Shown here piece after piece: positions 54,216-64,000 of a stretch of DNA of 64,000 nucleotides; positions within the stretch are counted from its first letter, which is position 1, and each line of letters starts with the position of its first letter. The position numbers and the translations under genes were made by a program. The notes under the pieces were generated by a model that saw only the letters and a list, made by a program, of their open reading frames with translations, was not told where the DNA came from and did no database searches. The DNA is from Sympetrum striolatum (Eukaryota; Arthropoda; Insecta; Odonata; Libellulidae): NCBI GenBank assembly GCA_947579665.1, contig OX388346.1, forward strand, positions 92,940,615-93,004,614, written 5' to 3'.

Positions 54216-56802
54216 AATGGCGGACCCTTATTTTACGGCAAATTGTCACCTAAAGTGAGGAAAATAGTAGTGATGTACCACGATGTACACGGGCTAACTT
54301 ATACCATAGTGTTATTTAAAGCTTTTTTAAGAGGAACCTGAAATAAAACCCTGCGACAATTTGCGACGCCGATAAATAAAGCGACTTTTCGATGGCGATG
54401 CAAGAGCAATATTCGCGCGGCGGAGCGCCACATTTTGAGACGACCTCGGTTTTGAGAGGATATGCGGATAAAAACGCTTCTGAATGGTTGTGTTTCGGAG
54501 ATACCATGCTGAAGCAAGGTTACATTTTACCTTGACATGGAGAGATAATAATATTTTCTTAAATATTCTTATTTAATCCTTAAAGAAATAGTGAATTTTA
54601 GAGTGAGTTAAAGTTTTCCTCAAATCCCTTGATAGATTCACAATTTCTGAAATTTTATATTTTTAAGCAAATCCTTAATGCTATAGATTCTCGCTCTTTT
54701 CTCCTCCTTCGACCTTCAATTGCTAGATGTATAAGCTCACTTCTAATCGTCCAGGAGACCTTATCGTGGGAGGGAGAGCGCGCGCCAGACAGTGCCCTAA
54801 AACCTAAGTAAAACGTTTTGAAGGGGCTTAGTTTATGACACCCAGCTGCGTTTGTTTTGCGAAAACGGTTACCCTTTATATTGTATTTCCATCAGTTTCA
54901 GTTCGAAATATTCTTGCTGAGACAGTTATTTTTTGGCTGTGCTGAAGTTAAGTGCGTTCTGGTGATATTTCCGTAGCTCATGTATTCGACGTGTCGCTAA
55001 TTTTTTAGGTACTTCCTTGTAGTATTCTCTTGTTGCGGTGTGAAATAAAATTTTAGGACATATTTTTGGTGAGTCACATTAAATTTTATATACAAAATCT
55101 TTCTTTCTTTTCATGAAAATTAAAAATTCAATAGTGACACATATTTTCCACATTCATTTTGCTAAACCTAGTCATCTATTTCAGACTTTCAACTGCTTTT
55201 TTCCTAAATGTATTACTAAAGAAGGTATAAAGTTTACGGAATTATGTTGCATTTTCAGAACATTGCTATTTACTTAAAATACCGTGGCTGACTTGGTCAT
55301 TTCTCGTTTACTGCTACATAGTAAGATACTGGAGGGAAATAGCGTGATTATCTAATGAATTAATTAAAAAACTGCAATTATAAGTATTCGAGGATGGGCA
55401 AAGTGCTCTTATTTATTACCTCCATGACTTCTTGTTTGCGCGCTATTCAATTGGAACAGAAGTACAGAAAATTGGAGCAGAGTTCACGCAATAACGAGAT
55501 ATTTATCAAGGGCTATTCCAGTTGGCCTAATGTAATTGCTAATTTTTCCGACATTGTGCTACAGAACTTACCTAGTAGTTCTATAACTCCAGGTTTGTAA
55601 ATCGTAAGTTTTTTAAATGTTTATAATATTGTTAACTGATAATTTAAAATTCTGTATATGATTTATCTGAAGTAGAAGTAATTAATTTTGGTAGACGCCA
55701 GTGGACGGTCAGAATTAGATTTCCATCTTTCAAGTGAACGAACTAAACGAAGGAAAACGTAATCGATTCGGGCCAGGTACTCCACTAAATTTTCTTACGC
55801 TGTAACGATGACTCTTCGAGAGTTATCCATTTAACATAATATTTAAAAATAGGTAAATGGTAACCAAAAATTAATACTTCAAGAGAGTAAGTATAACTAG
55901 CAGAGAGAATTTAGGGAAAATGTGGGGTTGATTGTGGATGTGCCGAAGCCGGGATATGGAAGCAACAACGATGGAAACACAGCAAGACGTTTCTTCCAAA
56001 GTCCAAATCTATCAGCTGAAATTACAGGTGCGAATTTGAAATCATTTTCCCAAATAAATGCTTGTATTTTTTTGATGGCGTGGAGTATATACATGGGTAA
56101 ATTCTGACCTTTAGGAAAAAAACAGTTTTTCTTGTGCAATTAATTTATTTGAATGGTCTTAAATTTCATCTTTTTCGAGTGAACCAATCTCATGTCAAAT
56201 TTCATTCTTCAATTATTATTAATTAAAATTTACTTATAGGGGATCGACGAGAATCTCATCAAAATATTACCTAATATCTTCCGGGCTGAGTCTCGAGCGG
56301 TTTCAAATTATACGAAGTTTAATAATTTTTATTACTGTAACGAAATTATACAAAGTGACGGCTAGTTCTATCGATTTTGTAAGAAAATTCTCAGTATTGC
56401 GAAGAGTGAGAGTGAAGAAGCATTCAGTATCAAAATCACAAACATATCTTAAGCAACTATTAATTACGAGTAACATTAAAAAATAGTTATCTAACATATG
56501 TACAAAGTATATTAATGCTTAAAATCTACAAAAAACGAATCAGAATCGCATTGGTTCGTTGTTCCTCTCAAAACACATAGCGGAGGACGGTGCTCCGCCG
56601 CGGGGATTTGGCCCTTGTAGCGTTGTCGAAAAGTCGATTTATAAATTACTGGGGCAAATTGGGGCAAGATATTATTTCCGATTCCCATTAAGGAAGGTTC
56701 ATAGCTTATTGTGGTATAAGTAATTCCGTGTAACACGGTGTCTCAATCTACTATTTTCTTCGCTTTAGGTAAACATTTGTTCTAAAATAAGGGTCCGCCA
56801 TT
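54216..56802. mobile_element. 2.6-kb TIR element with AATGGCGGAC ends
   Basis: The two ends are inverted repeats: AATGGCGGACCCTTATTTTA at 54216 and its mirror ending at 56802. Similarity continues inward for roughly 250-300 bp per arm (ACCTAAAG, GAAAATAGTAG, ACTTATACCA, CGACTTTTCGA and a GCGGCGGAGC block). One further arm is at 42069. The interior holds a small transposon-type coding relic at 55922-56107, so this may be a degenerate autonomous DNA transposon. Confidence 0.6.
55922..56107 (+). pseudogene. Transposon-type ORF relic with VDxPKPGxGxxNDGNTARRFF motif
   Basis: Reads GLIVDVPKPGYGSNNDGNTA, then RRFFQSPNLSAEITG. I associate this motif with predicted proteins of repeated elements in many arthropods and cnidarians, in a region of unknown biochemical role. 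It is a short remnant without flanking domains. Its place inside the AATGGCGGAC inverted repeats supports an origin in that element. The family link is from memory. Confidence 0.45.
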
Positions 56803-57076
56803 TTGTAATAAAAAGTATATAAATATTCAACAGACGTCATTAAAACCAAGTACTATGAAGGACAAAAAACATGTTTGTGGCATCATATGTTACCCGATGA
56901 TTTTCCTAGTTTGGGTTCAGCATCGGTTTGAAGTTGAAGAATTTCGCGAAAAATCAGTGGCCAGTATATTTCGCAAAATTTGGTCAACTTGCAGACCATG
57001 CTAAGTTTCAAAGTCCTCACTCAAAAGAATCACTTTCGTATTTTTGGCCAGCTATTTTCGATTCTTGCCCACTGAG

Positions 57077-57367
57077 CGGCGTTCCTCTTCTCATTCACCG
57101 GTATTCCGAGAAAACAAGAAAGGACACCGCACCTTTTTGAGAGTACTCAATACGTATTTTGAATGCGATGCATTAGAAATACGTATTGGTCTGGCTGGCT
57201 GAAATACTTCAGGAGCAAATAGATACAAAAAAAGGCAGTCTTTTAGTCTTTTTGGTATCTATTTACTTCTGAAGAAGAATGCATCGCATTCGAAATACGT
57301 ATTTAGTGCTCCCAAAAAGTGCTTTCTTGTTTCCTCGGAATAACGGTGAATGAGAAGAGGAACGCCG
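57077..57367. mobile_element. Foldback element (long imperfect palindrome)
   Basis: Arms of more than 100 bp start CGGCGTTCCTCTTCTCATTC on the left and mirror it on the right, with indels. A second, inner palindrome (CTTCAGGAGCAAATAGATAC and its mirror) surrounds the centre near 57222. Non-coding. Confidence 0.65.
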
Positions 57368-58520
57368 ACAAAAACGGTTATTGGAGATTTTAAACCTGTA
57401 ATTAAACATAAAATGAGATCTGTGGAAAGATATATGGATACGTATACGGAATATATATTATAATATATGAAATACTGTATGAAATAATATATAATATTAA
57501 TATTCTTATATGGAAAGACGTACGAAAGGATTGAATACCATGGAGAAGTAAAGTAAATAAACGATCCAAACAGCATATTTACTCAGAAGGGCCCAGAAAT
57601 TCTTACAGTAAGACTGACATGTGTACATGCATATAAAATTTGAGTCTGAAATAGTCCTTCATTAGAACTGTTTGTATCATGAATAGGTACGAGGAAAGTC
57701 ATGAGACACCTATAAAATTTACTTTAACTATCAAAGGATTAATTGGATCAAATTTAGTAAAGAATTTATAAAGTAGACCTTGTAAATAAAAGCGATGTTG
57801 ATAATATTCACAACAAGAATTTTGACGTCACCACTACTCTCATCTTGAACCAAAAAGAGATCCACAACAATCCACAATGATTTTCGAAAAATCTTCAAAT
57901 GAATCGCTACGATCGGAAAGTGAATTGAACATGATAGATGAAACAATGGCCGCCTTTTCAAAATTAGTAAAAATTAAACGTAGAACAGTGGAAACGAAGT
58001 CAAACCAAAATATTCAACAAATGCACGGATAAAACCCCCTTTTTAAAGTTCTCGGGGCTAGATAACTATCGTAAGCTATTTGGATATAAGGATTTGAATG
58101 TTTACTTGAGCATATACGAGCAAATTATGTTTATTGCATGAACGTAAATATTTCCTCAGTCTTCTAGTCAGTGACTTCTTATAGAGGACAGAATTTCAGA
58201 GACAAAGCGTGTTATCTAGAACCTAAAATCACCTGTTTCCGCTTACATCTTTCAGTCCATTTCCCCACGCAAAAACCTTAATCCACGCTGTTCAGAGAGA
58301 TAGTGACAATGGACGAATTCCAGCGTTTTAAAGAGATGGACTGGCTTCCTTTTCAAGGAATCAACAAAGGCGCGCAACCCAATTTGGACTCGAGACTGGA
58401 TTTTCGCTCGGTATGACAGCATCCTGCAGCTTTATTCGTGGATTCATTCGTCGTCAATCCATCTAGTGGCATCTTTTGGATGTATCGAAATCACTCTAAT
58501 GACGCGATAATATTTGTGGA
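57368..58520. other. AT-rich, no gene seen
   Basis: No supported gene or repeat. Confidence 0.45.
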
Positions 58521-58539
58521 TTAATTAGGCATTTCTCGG

Positions 58540-58693
58540 GATCCGTTCCCACTTCCCGAATAAACCGGATGATGCTCCGCCTCGTCGTCCCCTCTGGCGG
58601 GAAATTGCGTCATGGGGGGGGGGGGGAAGGGTGGCGGGGGCAGAGTGCTGTGCACAGCGCACGAGGGCACCGGAGGTTTTACTTGCGTTCTGC
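58540..58693 (+). promoter_or_regulatory. GC-rich block with poly-G run upstream of a candidate exon
   Basis: The window's sharpest GC island, with several CpGs and a run of about 14 G at 58613-58626. It ends at the candidate start exon at 58694, so it may be promoter or 5' UTR. Confidence 0.35.
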
Positions 58694-58765
58694 ATGGAGC
58701 GGAAAGCCGATGGAGACCAAAGTGACCCCAAAATGGAAGGTTATCTGGAGAAGAAAAGGAAATCA
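58694..58765 (+). CDS. Candidate first coding exon of a PH-domain-like protein
   Basis: An ATG opens a 24-codon frame (MERKADGDQS, then DPKMEGYLEKKRKS) that ends exactly at a strong splice donor GTGAGT. EGYLEKK is the usual first beta strand of pleckstrin-homology domains, which bind phosphoinositides or proteins at membranes. The rest of the domain would lie in later exons, which I could not find before the window moves into a retroelement at 60 kb. The exon is short, so chance is possible. The GC-rich upstream block and the perfect donor argue for a real host gene on the plus strand. Confidence 0.4.
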
Positions 58766-58939
58766 GTGAGTCTGTTTGCAATAATTTTGAGAGTCATGGT
58801 GCCAATTTTTTCCTCAGATATCGCGGTCGAAATTCCAGTGTGTTCAAAGTTATCGGGTCGCGTTCCACCCCCAAAACATCAACAAAGGTTGCGGGTCCGA
58901 GACGTTGGCAAAACAGTGACAGTGGGTTCCTCGTAGGTT

Positions 58940-60072
58940 TTCAAGTGGTGGTGCATTAACTTGCCACAACACTTGCATACCTAAATACGATACCTAATAT
59001 GAATACTTGTATTTTTATAGGCACGGCAATGTGTTGAAGCAGTATCCTTCCTCTCGTGGGTTTTAAAGTTAACATTATTTTTCCTGAATAGCTTATAATG
59101 ACTAGTTCACCTGCATAAATATTTTTCATTGAATAACCTTCTCAAGCAAAAATCGTAATGATTAATGATTGAAGTTATCTAATTTATTTAAAATGAATCG
59201 ATATTATTATTTGGATTCATAGTTATTTAAGAGGGATATTATTTCTAGAACGATTCCTTTTGTTAGTTGGTCGAATGAACGTTTTTCTGCAGACACCACC
59301 CTTCATTCGCATAGGTTCGCATATACTAAATATTACTTCACTTTAAATTGCATTCTGTTTGCTGACATTTATGTGCTTCGGTTGCTTCCGTTTTTTCACT
59401 CCTGAATCCAGCATTTCCCTAGCTTTCTAGGCGAGATAACGTCACCACTTACACACTTCCGATTTGCTTGCGATCCGAGATGATTTCCCGGATGTTGAAT
59501 TCGGTGACTTCAAAATTCCAAAATCGCTTTACCGCATACAGAAAAAGAGTCTAAAATCCAATAGAAGACGTACATAACCATTGCTCATGTTTCCTGTCGA
59601 TGCTTAGGGAGAATATTTTAGGGTCTAATGGTTTAAAATGCACGCAAAAGAAACCGTAAGTCTTCGTAGCGACATTCTGATGCTTTTTAAAACCACTTAC
59701 CCCGGCTTCAGATGCATTAACATGGATTATAATATAATCAGTGGCGTAATAGTTGATTAAGACGCGCTTCCGAGGGTCAAAGTGACAATACCAATTACGT
59801 AAGGGTAAATGTATCTAAACCTTGTCGTTTTCCGATGAGAGTAGATAAAATTCATTACAGAAGGTTTTTCTTCTACAGACTATTTTCATTAAATGGAACT
59901 TAATTAAGGAATGGAATTAACTTAATAGAACTTAAATTTCAAAATTTTTATTTATTATTGCTGTAGTAATTCATATTACAAGATCGTGCATATTGGGTAT
60001 TTGCATGAATTTCAGCTCGCTTAAAACAGAGTTCAATGCAGTGATTGAATACAAGATTTTACGTTCATTAAT
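58940..60072. other. No gene seen; possible first intron
   Basis: AT-rich sequence without recognisable exons. If the exon at 58694 is real, this would be intronic. Confidence 0.4.
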
Positions 60073-62344
60073 TTGACTTTATCCTCTTTGAAAGTGCTAT
60101 CTCGCGTAATTCCCATTCGTCAACCAATAAAAATATTACATCATTCGTCAATAAAACTATCACTAAAGAAGAAGCCGAAGAAAGAAACCGAAAATTCTCA
60201 AGAAAGAAAGAAACCGAAAATTATTACTTATCGCGATTTCAAAAACATCGACGTAAATTCAATGCTATATTCACTAACAGAACTCCCTTTAGGACAAATT
60301 TTTCAAATTGCTGACATTGATGATAAAATTAATCTCCTGAATAATCTTGTAACCAAAGTATTAAACCTACACGCTCCTCTGAAAACAAGAAGTGTCAAAA
60401 ACAAACCAACCCCATGGATAAATAACTCCATAATTTCTTTAATGCGAGAAAGAGATATTTCCTTGAGAATTTACAAGAATACGAAATTACTGCGTGATTA
60501 CAACAGCTTGAAAGCACTCCGTAACAAAGTTAAAAATATTATCAGAAAGGCTAAAGCTAAATACGCATATGATCTTCTTAAGGACTCTAAAGGCAGGAAT
60601 ATTTGGAATGGACTGTCTAAACTAGGAACAGGAAAAGTTAAAACTAAAGTTTTTCCTCTCGATGTAACACCGGATGATCTAAACAATTTTTTTATAAATA
60701 ATTATACGCAAATTTCTCCCGAGGACAAAGATGAAGCATTATAATTCAATTAGCAACCAAACACCTATCGATATACCCGAATTTCAATTTGGCCTTCTTT
60801 CTAATAATGACATGAGAAAATCCTGCTATCTATAAAATCTTCAACCCCAGGTATAGACGATATCCCTATCAACATTATTCACAAAATGATACCCGTCCTC
60901 CCTCCTTTTATCACTCATGTCTTTAACCTCTCACTTACTCACGGGGTTTTTCCAAGCCAATGGAAAATATCTATTATTCATCCTATATCTAAAGTAGCTT
61001 CCCCTTTGTCCATCAATGACTTTCGTCAGATAAGTATCTTACCTTCCCTATCTAAAGGTCTCGAGCGTATTGTTCACGAGCAATTGACGAAATTCCTTAC
61101 TGTAAACCATCTCTTCGATCCACACCAATCTGGCTTTAGGTGTTACCATAGCACTGCAACTGCACTCACCAAGGTCACGGATGACATCAAGCTTGCAATG
61201 GACAGCAGGAAAACCACCATCCTTGTGCTTATTGATCTAAGAAAGGCTTTCGACTCCGTTGATACTGACATACATCTTGCCAAATTGCGAACTTTCAAAC
61301 TCTCTTCCACTGTTTTATCTTGGTTCTCAACTTACCTCGCTGGCCGATCTCAAACATGCCAAATCAATGGCACTCATTCTGCTGTGAGTACTATCAACCA
61401 CGGGGTTCCTCAGGGATCTATACTTGGTCCACTCCTCTTCTCCCTTTACATTCAGGACTTACCAAAGTATATAAATCACTCTTCCTATCATCTCTATGCA
61501 GACGACCTACAGATTTATCTATCCGATTACCCGAAAAACCTCACTAAATCTCTTGAACTCATTAATCAGGATCTCTCTCGACTACATAAATGGCTACATT
61601 CTGTAGCACTGAGTATTAATTCAAACAAATCTCAATCCATCGTATTTGGGAGCCGTAAGATTCTTAGCAATATTAATTATCAGCAAATACCTAAAATAAA
61701 AATTTGACGACAAGGAAATCGCATACTGCTCTTCCGTTAAGAATCTCGGCGTTTACATGGACCAATCCCTCACTTGGGTGCCTCAAGTAAATAATATATG
61801 CAGAAAAACGTATTCCACACTTCATAACCTCAAAAGACATAAATGTACACTTCCGATGCAGCTAAAAAAGACCGTTATACAAGCCTTGATCCTTCCCATA
61901 TTCGATTATTGCGATGTGCTTCTGAACGAACTCACATCGTCTGCTAATGCCAAGCTAAACCGTACTTTTAATCATGCTATTAAATTTATCTTTAATGCTA
62001 AGAAATTTGACCATATTACTCCTCTTCTGAAAGAACTAAATTGGCTACGACTTGACTCCAGACGAAAGCTACATACACTTAACCTTGTACACAAAGTACT
62101 CAATCAACGTTGTCCCACGTATCTCTTTTCTTACTTCAATGACCTCAACAGCACTCATACCTTTGGTACTCGTTCTTCAGGCAAGCTAATGATTCCTTCT
62201 CATAGAACCGAAATCTGCTCAAAATCTTTTATCGTTCTTGGAGCGAAGAATTGGAATGAACTACCCAACCACAATCTCAAATGCCTCTCACTTCATTCCT
62301 TCAAACAATCAGTCTCTAACATATTAATTAACAAGGATAATTAA
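60073..62344 (+). pseudogene. CR1/Jockey-like LINE, ORF2 3' part with frameshifts
   Basis: Starts in the linker after the endonuclease (KIITYRDFKNIDVNSMLYSL, HAPLKTRSVKNK, PWINNSIISLMRERD). The reverse transcriptase follows: STPGIDDIPINIIHK, FPSQWKISIIHPI, NDFRQISILPSLSKGLERIV, LIDLRKAFDSVDT, GVPQGSILGPLLF and the catalytic YADDLQIY. The C-terminal region (VKNLGVYMDQSLTW, KFIFNAKKFDH) is also present. The frame is broken at about 60744 (shift out and back by about 60830) and at about 61705. The EEP nuclease is absent, so the copy is 5' truncated. It is inactive on its own but relatively young, since the remaining frames are long. Confidence 0.85.
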
Positions 62345-63085
62345 TTTTTTTTCATCAGACACCTTTCGCATGTTCACAAATCTTGAGGGTAACATTATAA
62401 CTTGTCTTTTTAAAATAGTAATAATTATTACTATTTTCTTTATTTTTTAATTTTTTTTTCTTTTCTTTTAGTAATAATACTATTTTTAGATTTATTAATA
62501 TTTGTACAGCAGGTAAATCATGCTTTATCTATCAATATAACTTTAATTATCCTTACCAGTATAACTATTATATAATATTTAATTGTGGATTATTAATTAC
62601 ATTATAGTTGCTTATTAATCTCAATCTTTCAGGCCTCCATTACTTAAATCGCATTTCCGAAAGCTCTTTATTTTCCGCCTACTCTTCTTCTTCTGTCTTT
62701 TCAGGTAAATAACATCCGTGGTCAACTATCAAGAAATTTACCCAAAAATATTGGTTAGCAATTATGCAAATAGTGATATACCTGCTTGTATTTATTTCCA
62801 TCTGTGTTTTCGCGGGTTTTTTTCGCTCCCCTTCTTGTGTGAGCGTTTTCCCGCACAGTGGGTTTTTCTCCGAAAGCCTTCAGCCAAGGAGTTTTTCCCC
62901 ACACCACAATTCTTTTATTTGTTTACCTCTTCTTTGTATTTTCTTTATATATATATATGTATTTGTATTGTTTTTCCTCCTTTTCTGTAAGTAATATTAG
63001 TAATCCTTAATGGTTAGGTGCAAGAGAGGCCCTAATGGGCCTAACCTCGCCAAATAAAGAGTTTTTATTATTATTATTATTAAAT
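62345..63085 (+). mobile_element. LINE 3' UTR with terminal hairpin and ATT tail
   Basis: T-rich 3' UTR ending in the hairpin AGGCCCTAATGGGCCT (63027-63042), AACCTCGCCAAATAAAG and a (TTA)n tail. The hairpin sequence differs from the copies at 43571, 47108 and 47411 but keeps its pairing. Confidence 0.7.
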
Positions 63086-63199
63086 CGCAAATTTGGCATA
63101 TTATTAGATCCTTATACGTAGATACCGAATTATCATGCTTCTTTTGGTTGCACTTTTATTTGCACATCATGAAGTTCATTTTATATCCAAAAAGATGAT

Positions 63200-63275
63200 A
63201 ATAATTACTATAAAGCTTGCATCATCATTCATCATCATTAATAATTACTATAAAGCTTGCATCATCATACATTAA
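63200..63275 (+). repeat. Two-copy 39-bp tandem repeat
   Basis: ATAATTACTATAAAGCTTGC followed by a CATCAT run occurs twice in direct succession. Likely slippage next to the ATT/CAT-rich region. Confidence 0.7.
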
Positions 63276-63591
63276 GAATGTAAGAATCCAGCTTTATACA
63301 TAAATTTGCACTTGAGCTTTAAGTAGGATCGGAAAAAGTAATAAATAAAGGGGTGAAAAAATTACAAACAAAGTTTTTCTGAAAGATATTGAATAAATTT
63401 AGTAGGACGTAGAAAAGTAGAAAAACAAATTTTGAAAAAAATGAATATGCCATTTTTATAACCACACGAATTTTATTCTAAATATTGTAAATATTCATTC
63501 GTATTTCACTTAATATATCCTCAAGAATCTCGCGCAAGAGTGTTTTTTATTCCAATTTAAGTATACGGACTATCTTTTTCCTTTGATAACT

Positions 63592-63635
63592 CTCTCTGGT
63601 AGTATTGAATGTTTACATTCAATACTATCAGAGAG
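63592..63635. other. Short perfect-type palindrome
   Basis: 20-bp arms (CTCTCTGGTAGTATTGAATG and its mirror with one mismatch) around TTTA. Similarity continues weakly outward. Function unknown. Confidence 0.6.
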
Positions 63636-64000
63636 TTTCAACAGCAAGCCTATATGTTGTTACAACAAGCCTATTCAAATATTCAGTATCAATTTCTGCA
63701 TATTATATGCAAGATATTCGAAAAAAATTACACATTATTGTTTTACAGTTATTTTCTTTTGTGTTCCGAAAAAGTTCTTGACAGTTTCTTTATTTAATCG
63801 TTTTTATCAATCGCAATACAATTTCCTTAAGAATAATTAACTATTATTATATTAAGTTAAAATAAACAGCATTTAATGCCATCAAACGATTGAGTAAATT
63901 TTTTCAAGACATCAATACCTTAAACAACATGATTTACTTTGGGATATCAATATTTAAGTAATAGATCCGAAGAACACAAGTTATGCGATTAACATACTTA
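63636..64000. other. AT-rich, no gene seen
   Basis: No supported feature up to the window edge. Confidence 0.45.

Noticed and set aside
62718..62994. Two overlapping hydrophobic frames
   Set aside because: They lie in the T-rich 3' UTR of the LINE.

Overview
The window looks like AT-rich intergenic and genic DNA from an insect or closely related arthropod. The evidence is two paralogous EcKL/CHK-type kinase genes (a family best known from insects), several non-LTR retrotransposons of arthropod type, a Penelope-like element and many MITE-like elements. There are no bacterial operons, functional tRNA or rRNA genes, or CRISPR arrays. All calls were made by reading the sequence; no database search was possible.

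Layout. Bases 1-13134 are a complex satellite: 13 units (plus one stub) of up to about 1.1 kb, in both orientations, each made of up to six diverged monomers of about 148-178 bp. Each monomer carries, at constant phase, one copy of a T-loop/B-box-like motif (GGTTCGANNCC inside a short inverted repeat), about 68 in all. Units are separated by a short AT-rich spacer, and one tRNA-headed SINE has inserted at a unit end. Bases 13135-14990 hold two copies of a GT-microsatellite-containing element family, which recurs at 40665-41735 and 43619-43965. Bases 15000-19140 are mostly anonymous, with a hammerhead-like motif, a TAA-flanked MITE and a local tandem duplication. A 662-bp inverted repeat, identical in both arms by eye (19141-19802 and 24451-25112), encloses an open EEP-RT non-LTR retrotransposon, a second hammerhead-like motif and a decayed cysteine-rich transposon-like reading frame. 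A truncated Penelope-like element with its own hammerhead-like motif follows at 25580-26345.

The two recognisable host genes are single-exon EcKL kinases of 441 residues (27410-28735 and 50963-52288, both + strand). They form a segmental duplication about 23.5 kb apart. Conserved upstream blocks can be traced for both, and near-identical exon patches alternate with diverged ones, which suggests gene conversion. The kinases probably phosphorylate ecdysteroids or xenobiotic-derived alcohols; that is family-level inference. Between them lie AT-rich DNA, MITEs, LINE relics, a candidate exon (37484-37621, minus) and a possible receptor-like membrane ORF (about 45935-46410, minus).

Bases 54216-63085 contain a 2.6-kb TIR element with a small transposon-type ORF relic, a foldback element, a GC-rich block with a candidate first coding exon of a PH-domain-like protein (58694-58765), and a frameshifted CR1/Jockey-like LINE whose 3' end (covarying hairpin plus ATT repeats) recurs in three other places. 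The strongest candidates for something undescribed are the B-box satellite, the covarying hammerhead-like motifs, and the identical palindrome around the retrotransposon.
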